From the NCBI GenBank assembly GCA_016187725.1, contig JACPJE010000021.1, positions 1-32,277 on the forward strand: a stretch of DNA of 32,277 nucleotides, given 5' to 3'. Below, piece after piece: positions 1 to 9,966 of the stretch (position 1 is its first letter; each line of letters opens with the position of its first letter). The notes under the pieces are model-generated. The model ran no database searches and was not told where the DNA came from. It saw nothing but the letters and a program-made list of their open reading frames with translations. Source of the DNA: Candidatus Latescibacterota bacterium. Lineage in GTDB: Bacteria > Latescibacterota > UBA2968 > UBA8231. Both the position numbers and the translations under genes were made by a program.

Positions 1-2
1 CG

Positions 3-911
3 CGGGCCTGCCGTGCAGGCGAGGTCAAGCCTGGTCGGATGGTGGTCTTTCCCACCGGTGCCATGATGAATCCGAAATACATCATCAACTTCCCGACGAA
101 GCGGAAATGGCGTGAAAAGTCCAGGTTGGAGGACATCGAGTCCGGACTGAAGGGGCTTATCGTGGAGGTTCGCCGGTTGGGCGTTTCATCCATTGCTGTA
201 CCTCCGTTAGGATGTGGACTTGGCGGTCTGAATTGGGAGGAGGTACGCCCACTGATCGAGCAGGCTTTCGCCGAACTCCCGGATGTCCAGGTTGCGCTGT
301 TCGAGCCGACGGGCACACCTGATGCTAAAGCGATGCCTGTTGGCACCAAACGGCCAGGGTTGACTTTGCCCCGGGCATTGTTCATTCGGCTGATGGGCCA
401 GTACATGGAGATGTCGTACCGGTTGACGCTGCTGGAAATACAGAAGTTGGCCTATTTTCTCCAGGAGGCCGGCGAACCATTGCGGCTCAACTATGTGCCG
501 CTTGTATACGGTCCTTATGCCCACAATCTGAACAAGGTGCTCGAAACCTTGGAAGGGCACTTCATCCGGGGCTACGGAGACAGCCAGAAACCGGACGTGG
601 AGGTTGAACTCCTGCCGGGCGCGACCAATGAGGCTGTTAGGTACTTGGAAGGAAAAAAGGAATCAGTCGTCCGTCTTGAACGGGTTGCTGACCTGATAAC
701 CGGCTTCGAGACCCCTTACGGCATGGAGTTGCTGTCGTCGGTCCACTGGGTTTCGTTCCGTGGTACCCCTCCGGCTATGGATGCAGAAGAGGCGGTGCAG
801 GCAGTCCTCCGCTGGAACGACCGCAAGCGCCAGATGTTCAAACCGGAGCATATCCGCATTGCGTGGGGTCGATTAAGTGAACAGGGATGGCTGATGACAG
901 AAAACAGCTAA
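3..911 (+). CDS. darG: DarG-like macrodomain antitoxin (5' end outside window)
   Basis: The reading frame is open from base 3, so the gene starts before the window; residues just before the first ATG (39) continue the macrodomain. DarG removes ADP-ribose from DNA bases placed there by the toxin DarT, using its N-terminal macrodomain; a C-terminal domain neutralises DarT directly. The visible macrodomain half holds the [11 protein letters not shown] stretch and the glycine-rich [12 protein letters not shown] loop typical of this subfamily. After a short linker comes the helical C-terminal domain ([20 protein letters not shown], then [16 protein letters not shown]), also characteristic of DarG. 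darT, normally just upstream, would lie to the left. The stop at 909-911 overlaps the next gene, so DarG is co-transcribed with the methylase operon. The family call is strong; activity against DNA is inferred. Confidence 0.85.
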   Translation, partial: RACRAGEVKPGRMVVFPTGAMMNPKYIINFPTKRKWREKSRLEDIESGLKGLIVEVRRLGVSSIAVPPLGCGLGGLNWEEVRPLIEQAFAELPDVQVALFEPTGTPDAKAMPVGTKRPGLTLPRALFIRLMGQYMEMSYRLTLLEIQKLAYFLQEAGEPLRLNYVPLVYGPYAHNLNKVLETLEGHFIRGYGDSQKPDVEVELLPGATNEAVRYLEGKKESVVRLERVADLITGFETPYGMELLSSVHWVSFRGTPPAMDAEEAVQAVLRWNDRKRQMFKPEHIRIAWGRLSEQGWLMTENS

Positions 912-3900
912 TGCCCGCCCAGCGCAAGAAGCTCATCGAAGTCGCCCTGCCCCTCGAAGCCATCAACAAAGCCTCGGCGCGGGAGAAATCCATCCGCCAC
1001 GGCCATCCTTCGACCCTGCACCTGTGGTGGGCGCGCCGGCCCCTGGCGGCGGCGCGGGCGGTGATCTTTGCGCAGATGGTGGACGACCCTTCGGGCTACG
1101 TGGAGGTGTTGCGCGGCGATGCGAAACTGCGCCGCAAAGCAGAGGCCGAGCTGAAGGCCCGCAAGAAGCTGTGGGATGCCGCCCGCGAACTGGCCGACAA
1201 GGCAACGAGTGCCGGCGTCGCGGCCCCGCTCCCAGGTCCGGAGCCCTTGCTTGACGAGATCCTGGCAGAACAGGAGCGAGAGCGGCTCTTTCGCATCATC
1301 GAAGACCTGGCGTTGTGGGAGAACACCACCAACGAGGAGGTGTTGGAGCGGGCGCGGGCCGAGATCTGGCAGAGCTGGCGGCGGGCCTGTGCGGAAAATG
1401 CCGACCACCCACGGGCCAAGGAGCTGTTCGACCGACACAAGCTGCCGGCCTTCCACGATCCCTTTGCCGGCGGTGGGGCCCTGCCACTGGAGGCGCAGCG
1501 GCTGGGGCTGGAGGCGTATGCCAGCGATCTGAACCCGGTGGCAGTGCTGATCAACAAGGCGATGATCGAGATCCCGCCCAAGTTCGCGGGCAAGCCGCCG
1601 GTGAACCCGGAGGCGCAGAAGGGGCGGCTGTCCACAGGCGGCTGGAAGGGCGCCGCGGGGCTGGCCGAGGATGTGCGGTACTATGGCCAGTGGATGCGCG
1701 ACGAGGCCGAGAAGCGGATCGGGCACCTGTATCCCAAGATCGAAGTCACCGCGGCGATGGCGAAGGAGCGGCCGGATCTGAAGAAATACGTGGGCCAGGA
1801 ACTCACGGTGATCGCCTGGCTCTGGGCGCGCACGGTGAAGAGCCCGAACCCGGCCTTTGCCCAGGTGGATGTGCCGCTGGCTTCCACCTTCATGCTCTCC
1901 ACCAAGGAGGGCAAAGAGGCGTATGTGGAGCCGGTGATCGAGGGCAAGGGGTACCGGTTTACGGTGAAGGTGGGAAAGCCGAAGGATGCGGAGGGGGCGA
2001 AGAATGGGACCAAGCTCTCTCGCGGGGCGAACTTCAAGTGCCTGATGTCAGGGACGCCAATGGCGGGCGACTACGTCAAGGCCGAAGCTATGGCGGGGCG
2101 GATGGGTTCGAAACTCATGGGCATTGTTGCGGAAGGTGAGCGCGGCCGCGTGTATCTCGCACCAAAGCCGGAGCAGGAAATGGCTGCCGAATCAGCAGAC
2201 CCTGGTAACGCGGCTTCTGCTATCCACGTTCCGATTGCCAACGACCCTCGCGCATTGTGGTGCCTGCTCTACGGGTTGACCCACTTTGACCACCTCTTCA
2301 CCCCCCGCCAGCTCGTGGCGCTGACGACCTTTTCGGACCTGGTGCAGGAAGCGCGCGAGCGGGTGATGCGAGACGCTCTGGCTGCCAGCCGGCCCGACGA
2401 CGAAAGGTCGCTGTCTGAAAGCGGTATCGGTGCTGCGGCATACGGGGATGCAGTGGGGGTGTATCTCGGGCTGGGGATTAGCCGCCTGGCCAACCGCTCT
2501 GCAACTCTGAATTTCTGGGATACAAAAGGCGAAAACATACAGCAAGTTTTTGCGCGACAGGCTTTGCCGATGGCATGGGATTTTGTCGAAGGGAACGCTT
2601 TTAGCGAGTCAACCGGGAACTTCATTGGGCAACTCAGCTACCTAATCAATGCAGTCTTGACGCTTCCGCAACAGGGTCAAGGAAACGTTGTCCAGCACGA
2701 CGCAGCTACGCAGTCAGTCAGTAACTCCAAGGTCGTCTCCACCGACCCACCTTACTACGACAACATCGGCTACGCCGACCTGTCCGACTTCTTCTATGTC
2801 TGGCTGCGCCGTTCTTTGAAGCCAATCTTTCCCGACCTCTTCGCCACGCTCGCCGTGCCCAAGGCCGAGGAACTGGTGGCCACGCCCTATCGCCACGGGA
2901 GCAAAGAGAAAGCGGAGACATTTTTCCTCGACGGCATGACCCAGGCCATGCACCGCCTTACTGAGCAAGCGCACCCAGCCTTCCCGGTCACCATTTATTA
3001 CGCCTTCAAACAGTCGGAGAGTGATGGCACCGATGGTACCGTCAGCACCGGCTGGGAGACCTTTCTCGACGCGGTGATTCGTGCCGGCTTTGCGACCAGC
3101 GGCACCTGGCCGATACGGACGGAGTACACGGGTAACCTCAAGAAAAATGTCAGCGCCCTTGCCTCCAGCATCATCCTCGTCTGTCGCCCCCGGTCCGCAG
3201 ACGCCCCCACCGCCACCCGCCGCGAGTTCGCCACAGCACTCAAAGCCGAACTGCCTGTGGCGCTAGCCCACCTCCAGCGCGGCAACATCGCCCCCGTGGA
3301 CCTGGCGCAGGCGGCCATTGGCCCAGGGATGGCGGTATACACCCGCTATGCCAAGGTACTCGATGCCGAGGGCAAGCCGCTCTCGGTGCGCGAGGCACTC
3401 GCACTCATCAACCAGACCCTCGACGAGGCGCTGGCCGAGCAGGAGGGGGACTTCGACTCAGACAGCCGCTGGGCCCTGGCATGGTTCGAGCAGTTCGGTT
3501 TTTCCGAGGGTGAGTACGGGGTGGCCGAAACCCTCTCCAAGTCCAAGAACACCAGCGTCACCGGTATGGTCGAGGCGGGTATCCTCCTCTCAGCCCGCGG
3601 CAAGGTGCGGCTGTTGCGCCCGGAGGAGTTGCCCGCGGACTGGGACCCGGCTACAGACGCTCGCCTGACCACCTGGGAGGTGGTCCACCACCTGATCCGG
3701 GTTCTGGAACAGGGCGGGGAGGGCGCGGCTGCGGGGATTGTGGGGGATCTGGGCGCCAAAGCCGAGGTCGCCCGGGAACTCTGCTACCGGCTCTACACCC
3801 TCTGCGAGCGCAAGAAGCGCGCCCCGGAGGCCCTGGCCTACAATGGTCTGGTGCAGAGCTGGCCGGAGATCAGCCGGCTGGCGCAGGAGGGGGGGAGGCC

Positions 3901-3943
3901 GGAAGCCGAGCAGGCCACACTTTTCGGAGAGACCGGAAGGTAA
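887..3943 (+). CDS. DUF1156-domain adenine-type DNA methyltransferase
   Basis: A 1018-residue protein of the DUF1156/COG1743 family, methyltransferases linked to anti-phage loci. The N-terminal DUF1156 signature ([20 protein letters not shown], about residues 39-58) comes first. An AdoMet-binding motif I follows, DPFAGGG at 191-197, and the catalytic motif IV is [13 protein letters not shown] with the DPPY aspartate at residue 620. DPPY is the form used by amino-group (N6-adenine or N4-cytosine) methylases. Motif order and spacing show a long insertion between I and IV, as in the family. It probably marks host DNA so that the other operon products can recognise unmarked DNA. Two starts are possible: ATG 887 inside darG, or ATG 911, which overlaps the darG stop (TAATG); both keep the signature. 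Three bases separate its stop from the next gene. Confidence 0.9.
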   Translation: MADDRKQLMPAQRKKLIEVALPLEAINKASAREKSIRHGHPSTLHLWWARRPLAAARAVIFAQMVDDPSGYVEVLRGDAKLRRKAEAELKARKKLWDAARELADKATSAGVAAPLPGPEPLLDEILAEQERERLFRIIEDLALWENTTNEEVLERARAEIWQSWRRACAENADHPRAKELFDRHKLPAFHDPFAGGGALPLEAQRLGLEAYASDLNPVAVLINKAMIEIPPKFAGKPPVNPEAQKGRLSTGGWKGAAGLAEDVRYYGQWMRDEAEKRIGHLYPKIEVTAAMAKERPDLKKYVGQELTVIAWLWARTVKSPNPAFAQVDVPLASTFMLSTKEGKEAYVEPVIEGKGYRFTVKVGKPKDAEGAKNGTKLSRGANFKCLMSGTPMAGDYVKAEAMAGRMGSKLMGIVAEGERGRVYLAPKPEQEMAAESADPGNAASAIHVPIANDPRALWCLLYGLTHFDHLFTPRQLVALTTFSDLVQEARERVMRDALAASRPDDERSLSESGIGAAAYGDAVGVYLGLGISRLANRSATLNFWDTKGENIQQVFARQALPMAWDFVEGNAFSESTGNFIGQLSYLINAVLTLPQQGQGNVVQHDAATQSVSNSKVVSTDPPYYDNIGYADLSDFFYVWLRRSLKPIFPDLFATLAVPKAEELVATPYRHGSKEKAETFFLDGMTQAMHRLTEQAHPAFPVTIYYAFKQSESDGTDGTVSTGWETFLDAVIRAGFATSGTWPIRTEYTGNLKKNVSALASSIILVCRPRSADAPTATRREFATALKAELPVALAHLQRGNIAPVDLAQAAIGPGMAVYTRYAKVLDAEGKPLSVREALALINQTLDEALAEQEGDFDSDSRWALAWFEQFGFSEGEYGVAETLSKSKNTSVTGMVEAGILLSARGKVRLLRPEELPADWDPATDARLTTWEVVHHLIRVLEQGGEGAAAGIVGDLGAKAEVARELCYRLYTLCERKKRAPEALAYNGLVQSWPEISRLAQEGGRPEAEQATLFGETGR

Positions 3944-3946
3944 AAG

Positions 3947-4642
3947 ATGGCCAATGTCAAGCGTATCGTGTGCCTGGCCAACTCGCGCAAGCTCAACGGC
4001 CGCTGTATTGCTGGCAAGGAATTGTCAGGAGGCCAACCTGTCGGGTGGATTCGACCGGTGAGCGCCCGGGAACACGAGGAGGTCTCCGAGTATGAGCGCC
4101 AGTACCAGGACGGGAGTGATCCGCGGGTGCTCGACATCATGGATGTGCCACTCTTCGGTGCCCGGCCGAAGAACTACCAGCAGGAGAACTGGTTGCTCGA
4201 CCCTGACAACTACTGGGTAAAGGTCGGCCGTGCTACCTGGAGCGACTTGCCGCAACTCGCCGATCCCGTCGGGCCACTCTGGATCAACGGTCACAGCACG
4301 TACAACGGACTTAACGACAAGATCCCGCTCTCGCTGGCCGGCGCCTTGAAAAGCTCTCTACGGTTGATTTGGGCAGACCGCGTGAAGCTCTCGGTGTTCA
4401 GGCCCGGTGAAGCCTTTGGCAATCCAAAACGGAGGGTGCAGGGGCTTTTCCAGTACGGTGGGGAAAAATACTGGCTTTGGATCACGGATCCTCGCTACGA
4501 GCGCGCGTATCTGGCCAAGCCAGACGGCGAGTACGAGATCGGCGAGAGTTTCCTAACTATCAGCCTCGGCGAGCCGCATAACGACGCCTGTTACAAGCTC
4601 ATCGCCGCCATCATCCGGCGCGGCGGAGGAACTACCGCATGA
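3947..4642 (+). CDS. Dual OB-fold (DuOB-like) defence-associated protein
   Basis: A 231-residue protein, all beta-like in pattern, starting VKRIVCLANSRKLNGRCIAG and continuing GWIRPVS, which I recognise as the dual OB-containing domain family found in prokaryotic conflict loci. OB folds bind nucleic acids, so a role as DNA or RNA binding subunit is likely, but no catalytic motif is visible. The centre (LDIMDVPLFGARPKNYQQENWLLD) and the end (YWLWITDPRYERAYL) fit two consecutive beta barrels. The gene starts 3 bases after the methylase stop, and its own stop overlaps the next ATG by 4 bases (ATGA), so it is translationally coupled on both sides. The family assignment is from memory of the pattern and is moderate; function is inference. 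Confidence 0.6.
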   Translation: MANVKRIVCLANSRKLNGRCIAGKELSGGQPVGWIRPVSAREHEEVSEYERQYQDGSDPRVLDIMDVPLFGARPKNYQQENWLLDPDNYWVKVGRATWSDLPQLADPVGPLWINGHSTYNGLNDKIPLSLAGALKSSLRLIWADRVKLSVFRPGEAFGNPKRRVQGLFQYGGEKYWLWITDPRYERAYLAKPDGEYEIGESFLTISLGEPHNDACYKLIAAIIRRGGGTTA

Positions 4643-5262
4643 GTGCGTCAAGGTATCCGGTTCTCACGATCGGGCACTCTAACCACTCGCTCGAGACATT
4701 TATGAGCTTGCTACGGCGACATGATGTGACGGCGCTGGCAGATGTGCGCTCGGCACCTTACAGCCGCTTCAATCCCCATTTCAACCGGGACGCTCTCGAG
4801 CGGAGCTTGAGCGCACACGGCATCAGGTACGTGTTCCTGGGACGTGAGCTCGGCGCGCGACCAGACGATCGGTCTTGTTACGAGAACGGGCGTGTGCAGT
4901 ACGCGCGTCTAGCACACACGGACTTGTTCCGCAGTGGCATTGAGCGTATCGCCCGTGGCGCGAATGACTACCGCATCGCCTTGATGTGCGCGGAGAAGGA
5001 GCCCCTGGAGTGTCACCGCACCCTTTTGGTGGCTCGTGCGCTGGCGGAGATCGGGATTGCCGTGCAGCACATTCTGGCGGACGGTGGCCTGGAATCGCAC
5101 GATGCGGCAATGGAGAGGTTGCTCGACATCGCTGGGCTGCCGCATCAGGATTTGTTTCGCTCCAGGGATGAGTTGATCGCAGAGGCTCTGGCTCGACAGG
5201 AAGAGCGGGTGGCATACGTCGACGAGAAGCCGGCAACTGATGCAGTAGGAGAAACGCCATGA
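4639..5262 (+). CDS. DUF488 family protein (first of two)
   Basis: A 207-residue DUF488 protein. Family hallmarks are the N-terminal VLTIGHSNHSLETF, then ALADVRSAPYSRFNPHFN, YVFLGRELGARP and the cysteine-histidine motif CAEKEPLECHR (C117, C125-H126-R127). DUF488 proteins are small Rossmann-like proteins with conserved Cys/His/Arg residues. Their biochemical activity is not settled, though many sit beside DNA modification or defence genes. The C-terminal 60 residues are an extra helical, charged tail. Start and stop overlap both neighbours by 4 bases (ATGA), so it is made stoichiometrically with the dual-OB protein and the second DUF488 protein. I infer that the three form one complex; no direct evidence is in the sequence. 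Confidence 0.85.
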   Translation: MSASRYPVLTIGHSNHSLETFMSLLRRHDVTALADVRSAPYSRFNPHFNRDALERSLSAHGIRYVFLGRELGARPDDRSCYENGRVQYARLAHTDLFRSGIERIARGANDYRIALMCAEKEPLECHRTLLVARALAEIGIAVQHILADGGLESHDAAMERLLDIAGLPHQDLFRSRDELIAEALARQEERVAYVDEKPATDAVGETP

Positions 5263-5696
5263 GAGTTTTCACCATCGGATTTACGAAGAAAACTGCCCGG
5301 CAGTTTTTCGAAGTGCTGCGCAGGTCGGGCGCCAGGCGTGTGGTGGATGTTCGGCTGAACAACGTCTCGCAACTCGCCGGCTTTACGAAGAAGGATGATC
5401 TCGCCTATTTCCTGAAGGAGATTTGCGGGATGGAATACGTCCATCTGCCCGAGCTGGCACCCACTCAGGGGATGTTGGACGAATACAAGAAAGAGGGAGG
5501 AGACTGGAGGACCTACGAAACCCGGTTTCTGGAGCTGATGCAACAGCGGCATATCGAGGAGACGATTCCGAGAGAAGTCGTCATGGACGGTTGTCTGCTG
5601 TGCAGCGAGGACAAGCCGCACCATTGTCACCGGCGGCTCGTGGCGGAGTACCTGAAACAACACTGGGGCGACGTGGACATCGCCCACCTCGGCTAG
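5259..5696 (+). CDS. DUF488 family protein (second, short form)
   Basis: A 145-residue minimal DUF488 protein with FTIGFTKKTARQFFEVL at the N-terminus, VVDVRLNNVSQLAGF, YVHLPELAPT, and the C-terminal motif CLLCSEDKPHHCHRRLVAE (C112, C115, C123-H124-R125). It belongs to a different DUF488 subgroup from its upstream neighbour (GFTKK instead of GHSNH at the first motif, YLKQHW end), so the pair is not a recent duplication. The CxxC plus CH arrangement could bind a metal. The ATG overlaps the previous stop (ATGA), and only 12 bases separate it from the DUF499 ATPase. Two unlike DUF488 proteins side by side suggests a heterodimer (inference). Confidence 0.85.
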   Translation: MRVFTIGFTKKTARQFFEVLRRSGARRVVDVRLNNVSQLAGFTKKDDLAYFLKEICGMEYVHLPELAPTQGMLDEYKKEGGDWRTYETRFLELMQQRHIEETIPREVVMDGCLLCSEDKPHHCHRRLVAEYLKQHWGDVDIAHLG

Positions 5697-5708
5697 GGAG
5701 CCTGCGTC

Positions 5709-8700
5709 ATGGCACTGAGCAACCACGAACGCGTCGGCAAGGCCCTGGACCTGCTCAAGGAAGGGCTGCGGCCCTTTGTCGAGCGCGAACTCAAGGCCCA
5801 GCACGCCCAGCTTTGGTTCGAGCAGGCCAAAGCCTCGGTCAGCGAATCGCAGGCCAACCTCTTCGGCACCGAGGCGGAACCCCGGTGGGACGTGGCTGCC
5901 CTGCTGTCAGTGATGTGGAACCAATGGCAGGTTGTCTTCCGCAAGACCCTGGGACAGACGGAACGCACTCTGGTGAGCGAACTGCGCGAGGTGCGCAACC
6001 GCTGGGCACACCAGACCCCTTTTTCGACCGATGACGCGTACCGCGCCCTCGATTCCCTGGGCCGGCTCCTGACCGCGATCTCGGCGCCACAGGCCGATGA
6101 GATCGAGAAGACGAAGATGGAGCTGCTGCGGGTGCGCTTCGACGAGCAGGTGCGCAGCGAGAAGCGCCGCAGTGCCGGCACTGCCATCGAAAGTCAGGTC
6201 TCTGGCCACCTGCCCCCCTGGCGCGAGGTGGTCAATCCCCACCAGGACGTGGCCAGTGGCCGGTACCAGCAGGCCGAGTTTGCCGCGGACCTGTGGCAGG
6301 TGCATATCGGCGAAGGGACAGACGAGTACAAGAACCCAGACGAGTTCTTCCGCCGCACCTTTCTCACTGAAAGCCTGAAACGCCTGCTGGTCGGCGCGGT
6401 GCAGCGGCTCGCCGCAGATGGCGGGGACCCGGTGGTGCAGCTCCAGACCAACTTTGGCGGCGGCAAGACCCACTCGATGCTGGCCTTGTACCACCTTTTC
6501 TCGGGCACTGCACCCGGGCAATTGGCCGGCATCGACGAGGTGCTCCAGGAAGCTGGGGTCGCCAAGCTGCCCAAGGTGAAGCGGGTGGTGCTGGTGGGGA
6601 ACAAGATCTCGCCGGGAAATCCTTCCACCAAATCCGACGGCACGGTCGTCCACACCCTCTGGGGAGAGCTGGCCTGGCAGTTGGGGTTCGCGGCGGGGGG
6701 AGTGAAGGAGGCCAAGAAAGCTTTCAAGCGCCTCCAGGCCGATGACCAGAAGGCCACCAGCCCCGGCGATGTGCTGCGCGAGCTGTTCAACGAGTACGTC
6801 CCCTGCCTGGTCCTGATCGACGAATGGGTGGCGTACGCCCGTCAGTTGCACGAGCAGAGCGATCTGCCGGCTGGGAGCTTTGAGACCCAGTTCACCTTTG
6901 CCCAGGTACTCACAGAGTCGGCGAAGCTAGCCCGGCACTGCCTGCTGGTGATTAGCCTGCCGGCCTCTGACACGTCGGGCTCGCCGCACACCCAGGCCGA
7001 CGACTCCGAGGTCGGCGGACAGCGGGGCCGCGAGGCCCTGGACCGGTTGCGCAATGTGGTCGGCCGCGTGGAATCCTCATGGCGGCCAGCCAGCGCCGAG
7101 GAAGGTTTTGAGATCGTGCGCCGACGCCTCTTTGAACCTCTGGTCGAACAGGCGCAGTTCGTGGCGCGGGACACGGTGGCCCGAGCCTTCTGGGATCTCT
7201 ACCGCACCCAGCACCAGGAATTTCCGCCCGAATGCCGCGCTACAGAGTACGAGACGCGGCTGAGAGCGGCGTACCCCATTCACCCCGAGATCTTCGACCG
7301 CCTCTACACTGACTGGTCTACCCTGGTGAAGTTCCAGCGCACCCGTGGAGTGCTGCGCCTAATGGCCGCAGTGATCCACAGCCTGTGGGAAAAGGGCGAC
7401 AAAAACCCCCTCATCCTGCCGGCCAATGTCTCTATCGACGATCCTCGGGTGCAGTTCGAGCTGACCCGCTACCTGTCCGACAACTGGGTGCCGGTGATTG
7501 AGAAGGACGTGGACGGCCCCTCCTCGCTGCCGCTGCGGCTCGACGGCGAGGTGCCCAACCTGGGCAAGTTCGCCGCCTGCCGGCGGGTGGCCCGGGCCAT
7601 CTACCTGGGCTCGGCTCCCACGGCGACGGCAGCCCATCGCGGCCTGGAAGACCGGTGGGTGAAACTGGGTTGCGTGATGCCAGGGGAGTCCCCGGCGGTC
7701 TTTGGCGACGCCTTGCGGAGACTGGCTGGTGCAGCCACCTACCTGTATCAGGACGGCCCGCGCTACTGGTATTCGACCCAACCCACAGTCACCAAGCTGG
7801 CCGAGGACCGCGCCGAGCAGCTCAAGCGCGATTCCGACAAGGTGGTGCAGGAGATCGGCAAGCGCTTGCGCGTTAACTTGCGCCAGACCGGCGAATTCAG
7901 CCGCATCCACCCCCTGTCGCAGTCCGGGCAGGATGTGCCCGACGACCTTGATGCACGGCTGGTCGTGCTCGGGTTGGATCACCCGCACAGCAAGGAATCG
8001 GGCAACGCCGCCGAAGCTGCGGCCCGCGCCATCCTTGAGACTCGGGGCAGCGCACCGCGGCTCTTCCGCAACAGCCTCGTCTTCCTCGCTGCGGACAAGA
8101 CCCGGTTGCAGGACCTAGACGAGGCGACCCGGCGGTACCTGGCCTGGGAGTCGATCCTGCTCGAAAAGGAGGTGCTGGACCTCTCGCCCCACCAGGTGCG
8201 GCAGGCTGAGACCCAGAAGAACGCTGCGGACGGGGCGGTGACTGCCCGTCTGCCCGAGACCTACCAATGGCTCCTGGTGCCCACGCAGTCCTCACCCCAA
8301 TCGGCAGTCGAGTGGCAGGGCATACGACTCTCAGGCCAGGATGCCCTGGCAGTGCGCGCCAGCAAGAAGCTTCGCGGCGAAGAGTTGCTGATCACGGGCT
8401 TTGCACCCACCCGGCTGCGCATGGAGCTAGACCGGATTCCCCTCTGGCGAGGGGATCACGTCGCCGTCAAACAGCTCGTCGAGGATTTCGCCCGGTATCT
8501 TTACCTGCCCAGGCTCAGGGACGCATCGGTTCTGCTGGGCGCGGTGCGGGATGGGCTCTCCCTGCTCACCTGGGAGCAGGATGCTTTTGCCTATGCGGAT
8601 AGTTACGACGGAGGTGCCGGGCGGTACCGCGGTTTGCGGTTTGGCCAACACGTAGCTGTTACGGAGGACGATGCCGGGCTGCTGGTGCAGCCCATTGTGG

Positions 8701-9086
8701 CACGCCAGCAGCAGGCTGTAGAGGTGCCGGCTGCCACCGCCGAAACGCAGGGCGGGACTGGCACTGAAACTGGCGGCGCCAGAATCCCCACCGCACCGGG
8801 CCCTTCCACCTCGGGGGGAACGGATTCAGCAGGCCCAGCCGAAGCCCAGCTCCCCAGGCGCTTCCACGGCACCGTGGAACTCGACTCAACCCGCGTCGGC
8901 CGGGACGCCAGCCGGATCGCCGATGAAGTGCTTTCCCACCTGTCCGGGTTGGTCGGCGCCAAGGTGAAGGTGACCCTGGAGATCGAGGCGGAGATTCCCA
9001 GCGGCGCGCCGGCCCAGGTAGTGCGGACGGTCACGGAGAATGGCCGGACCTTAAAGTTCACCAGCCAGGGGTTTGAGGTTGAGTAG
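5709..9086 (+). CDS. HEPN(Swt1-like)-DUF499 P-loop ATPase
   Basis: A 1125-residue protein of the DUF499/COG1483 family fused to an N-terminal HEPN domain. The HEPN region (about 1-125) carries the RNase signature R-x4-H as R96-N-R-W-A-H101, preceded by a helical segment (WDVAALLSVMWNQWQVVF), as in Swt1-type HEPN proteins. The ATPase has Walker A GGGKTHS at 250-256 and Walker B CLVLIDEW with D371/E372. The long C-terminal part contains further alpha-helical modules, a low-complexity Thr/Gly/Pro linker around residues 1010-1060, and a final small beta domain (FHGTVELDSTRVGRDASRIADEVL). DUF499 ATPases are related to the large P-loop proteins of BREX/Pgl and pair with DUF1156 methylases. I infer an ATP-gated sensor that unleashes RNA cleavage by the HEPN domain. 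It follows the second DUF488 gene by 12 bases. Confidence 0.88.
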   Translation: MALSNHERVGKALDLLKEGLRPFVERELKAQHAQLWFEQAKASVSESQANLFGTEAEPRWDVAALLSVMWNQWQVVFRKTLGQTERTLVSELREVRNRWAHQTPFSTDDAYRALDSLGRLLTAISAPQADEIEKTKMELLRVRFDEQVRSEKRRSAGTAIESQVSGHLPPWREVVNPHQDVASGRYQQAEFAADLWQVHIGEGTDEYKNPDEFFRRTFLTESLKRLLVGAVQRLAADGGDPVVQLQTNFGGGKTHSMLALYHLFSGTAPGQLAGIDEVLQEAGVAKLPKVKRVVLVGNKISPGNPSTKSDGTVVHTLWGELAWQLGFAAGGVKEAKKAFKRLQADDQKATSPGDVLRELFNEYVPCLVLIDEWVAYARQLHEQSDLPAGSFETQFTFAQVLTESAKLARHCLLVISLPASDTSGSPHTQADDSEVGGQRGREALDRLRNVVGRVESSWRPASAEEGFEIVRRRLFEPLVEQAQFVARDTVARAFWDLYRTQHQEFPPECRATEYETRLRAAYPIHPEIFDRLYTDWSTLVKFQRTRGVLRLMAAVIHSLWEKGDKNPLILPANVSIDDPRVQFELTRYLSDNWVPVIEKDVDGPSSLPLRLDGEVPNLGKFAACRRVARAIYLGSAPTATAAHRGLEDRWVKLGCVMPGESPAVFGDALRRLAGAATYLYQDGPRYWYSTQPTVTKLAEDRAEQLKRDSDKVVQEIGKRLRVNLRQTGEFSRIHPLSQSGQDVPDDLDARLVVLGLDHPHSKESGNAAEAAARAILETRGSAPRLFRNSLVFLAADKTRLQDLDEATRRYLAWESILLEKEVLDLSPHQVRQAETQKNAADGAVTARLPETYQWLLVPTQSSPQSAVEWQGIRLSGQDALAVRASKKLRGEELLITGFAPTRLRMELDRIPLWRGDHVAVKQLVEDFARYLYLPRLRDASVLLGAVRDGLSLLTWEQDAFAYADSYDGGAGRYRGLRFGQHVAVTEDDAGLLVQPIVARQQQAVEVPAATAETQGGTGTETGGARIPTAPGPSTSGGTDSAGPAEAQLPRRFHGTVELDSTRVGRDASRIADEVLSHLSGLVGAKVKVTLEIEAEIPSGAPAQVVRTVTENGRTLKFTSQGFEVE

Positions 9087-9148
9087 GGTTTGGCGCGAAC
9101 GAACCCGTAGAGACTAGATAAAACAGACGGAAAGGAGTCGTTCATCAA

Positions 9149-9964
9149 ATGGATGCTATCTATGTTTCTCGGATCGACATCTTTCTCATGGTGCCAGATG
9201 AAGTCTTGGGGAACCTTGTCGGCATGAAACAGAAAACTGGGTACCAATTCGAGACCGAAGTGCGGCTCTATATTCAGAAAAACGGGCTTTGGGACGCGGA
9301 CCATCCCGAGGTGATCAGGTCGGACAGTGCGCTGAAGCCGCTTTTCGACGGAAAAGACGAGATTGCCGCAGTGGACCTTGATGAATACATCTATGCCCAC
9401 TTAACAGCAACCGATAGATCAGTCAACAACACTCCAAAGACGTACCTCCTCACTTGGAACCCCACGAAATGGAACTGGACTGATCTGAAAGATTGTGTCG
9501 CCGCTACCAAGGAAAGCGGAATCTTGAATGAGCCTTGGAGTTGCGGGCGTTCCAAACGCATCAGAACTGGCGACAGGGTTTTCTTGAATCGCCAGGGGGT
9601 GGAGCCGAAAGGCATCATCGCGTCCGGTACGGCTACTTCGGATGTCTATGAGGAGGGGCACTGGGACTCGGGAAAGGCTGTTGAGGGAAGCAGCACCCAC
9701 TACGTTGATGTCGAGTGGGAGGTGATAATCGATCCCGATGAGGAGGCGCTTCTTAGCAGGGACGTTCTGCGCAAAGAGTTCCCAAAGGTGAACTGGGACA
9801 CTCAGGTATCTGGTATCAGTATCGACGACCAGACTGCCGAGGAGGTGGAGGAAGCGTGGAACACCCATGTAGAGAGTTTAGGGACCTATCAACCAATTCC
9901 AGATGATGACGATGGTTCCGAGCCCGATGGTTCGGAAGGCCAAGTGGCCCGTGGTGGAGAATAG
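9149..9964 (+). CDS. EVE (PUA-like) domain protein
   Basis: A 271-residue protein. Residues about 97-240 match the EVE-type PUA-like fold: TYLLTWNPTKWNW, the SCGRSKRIRTGDRVFL core, and the GIIASGTATSDVYEEGHWD stretch. EVE domains read modified bases and are often fused to HNH or McrB-type nucleases; here no nuclease motif follows and the protein ends in an acidic tail (PDDDDGSEPDGSE). The first 90 residues are an unrecognised domain. A ribosome-binding site AAAGGAG at 9131-9137 lies 11 bases before the ATG. The 62-base gap after the ATPase gene is the largest in the operon. The likely role is reading the mark made by the DUF1156 methylase or sensing modified phage DNA (inference). Confidence 0.7.
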   Translation: MDAIYVSRIDIFLMVPDEVLGNLVGMKQKTGYQFETEVRLYIQKNGLWDADHPEVIRSDSALKPLFDGKDEIAAVDLDEYIYAHLTATDRSVNNTPKTYLLTWNPTKWNWTDLKDCVAATKESGILNEPWSCGRSKRIRTGDRVFLNRQGVEPKGIIASGTATSDVYEEGHWDSGKAVEGSSTHYVDVEWEVIIDPDEEALLSRDVLRKEFPKVNWDTQVSGISIDDQTAEEVEEAWNTHVESLGTYQPIPDDDDGSEPDGSEGQVARGGE

Positions 9965-9966
9965 CC

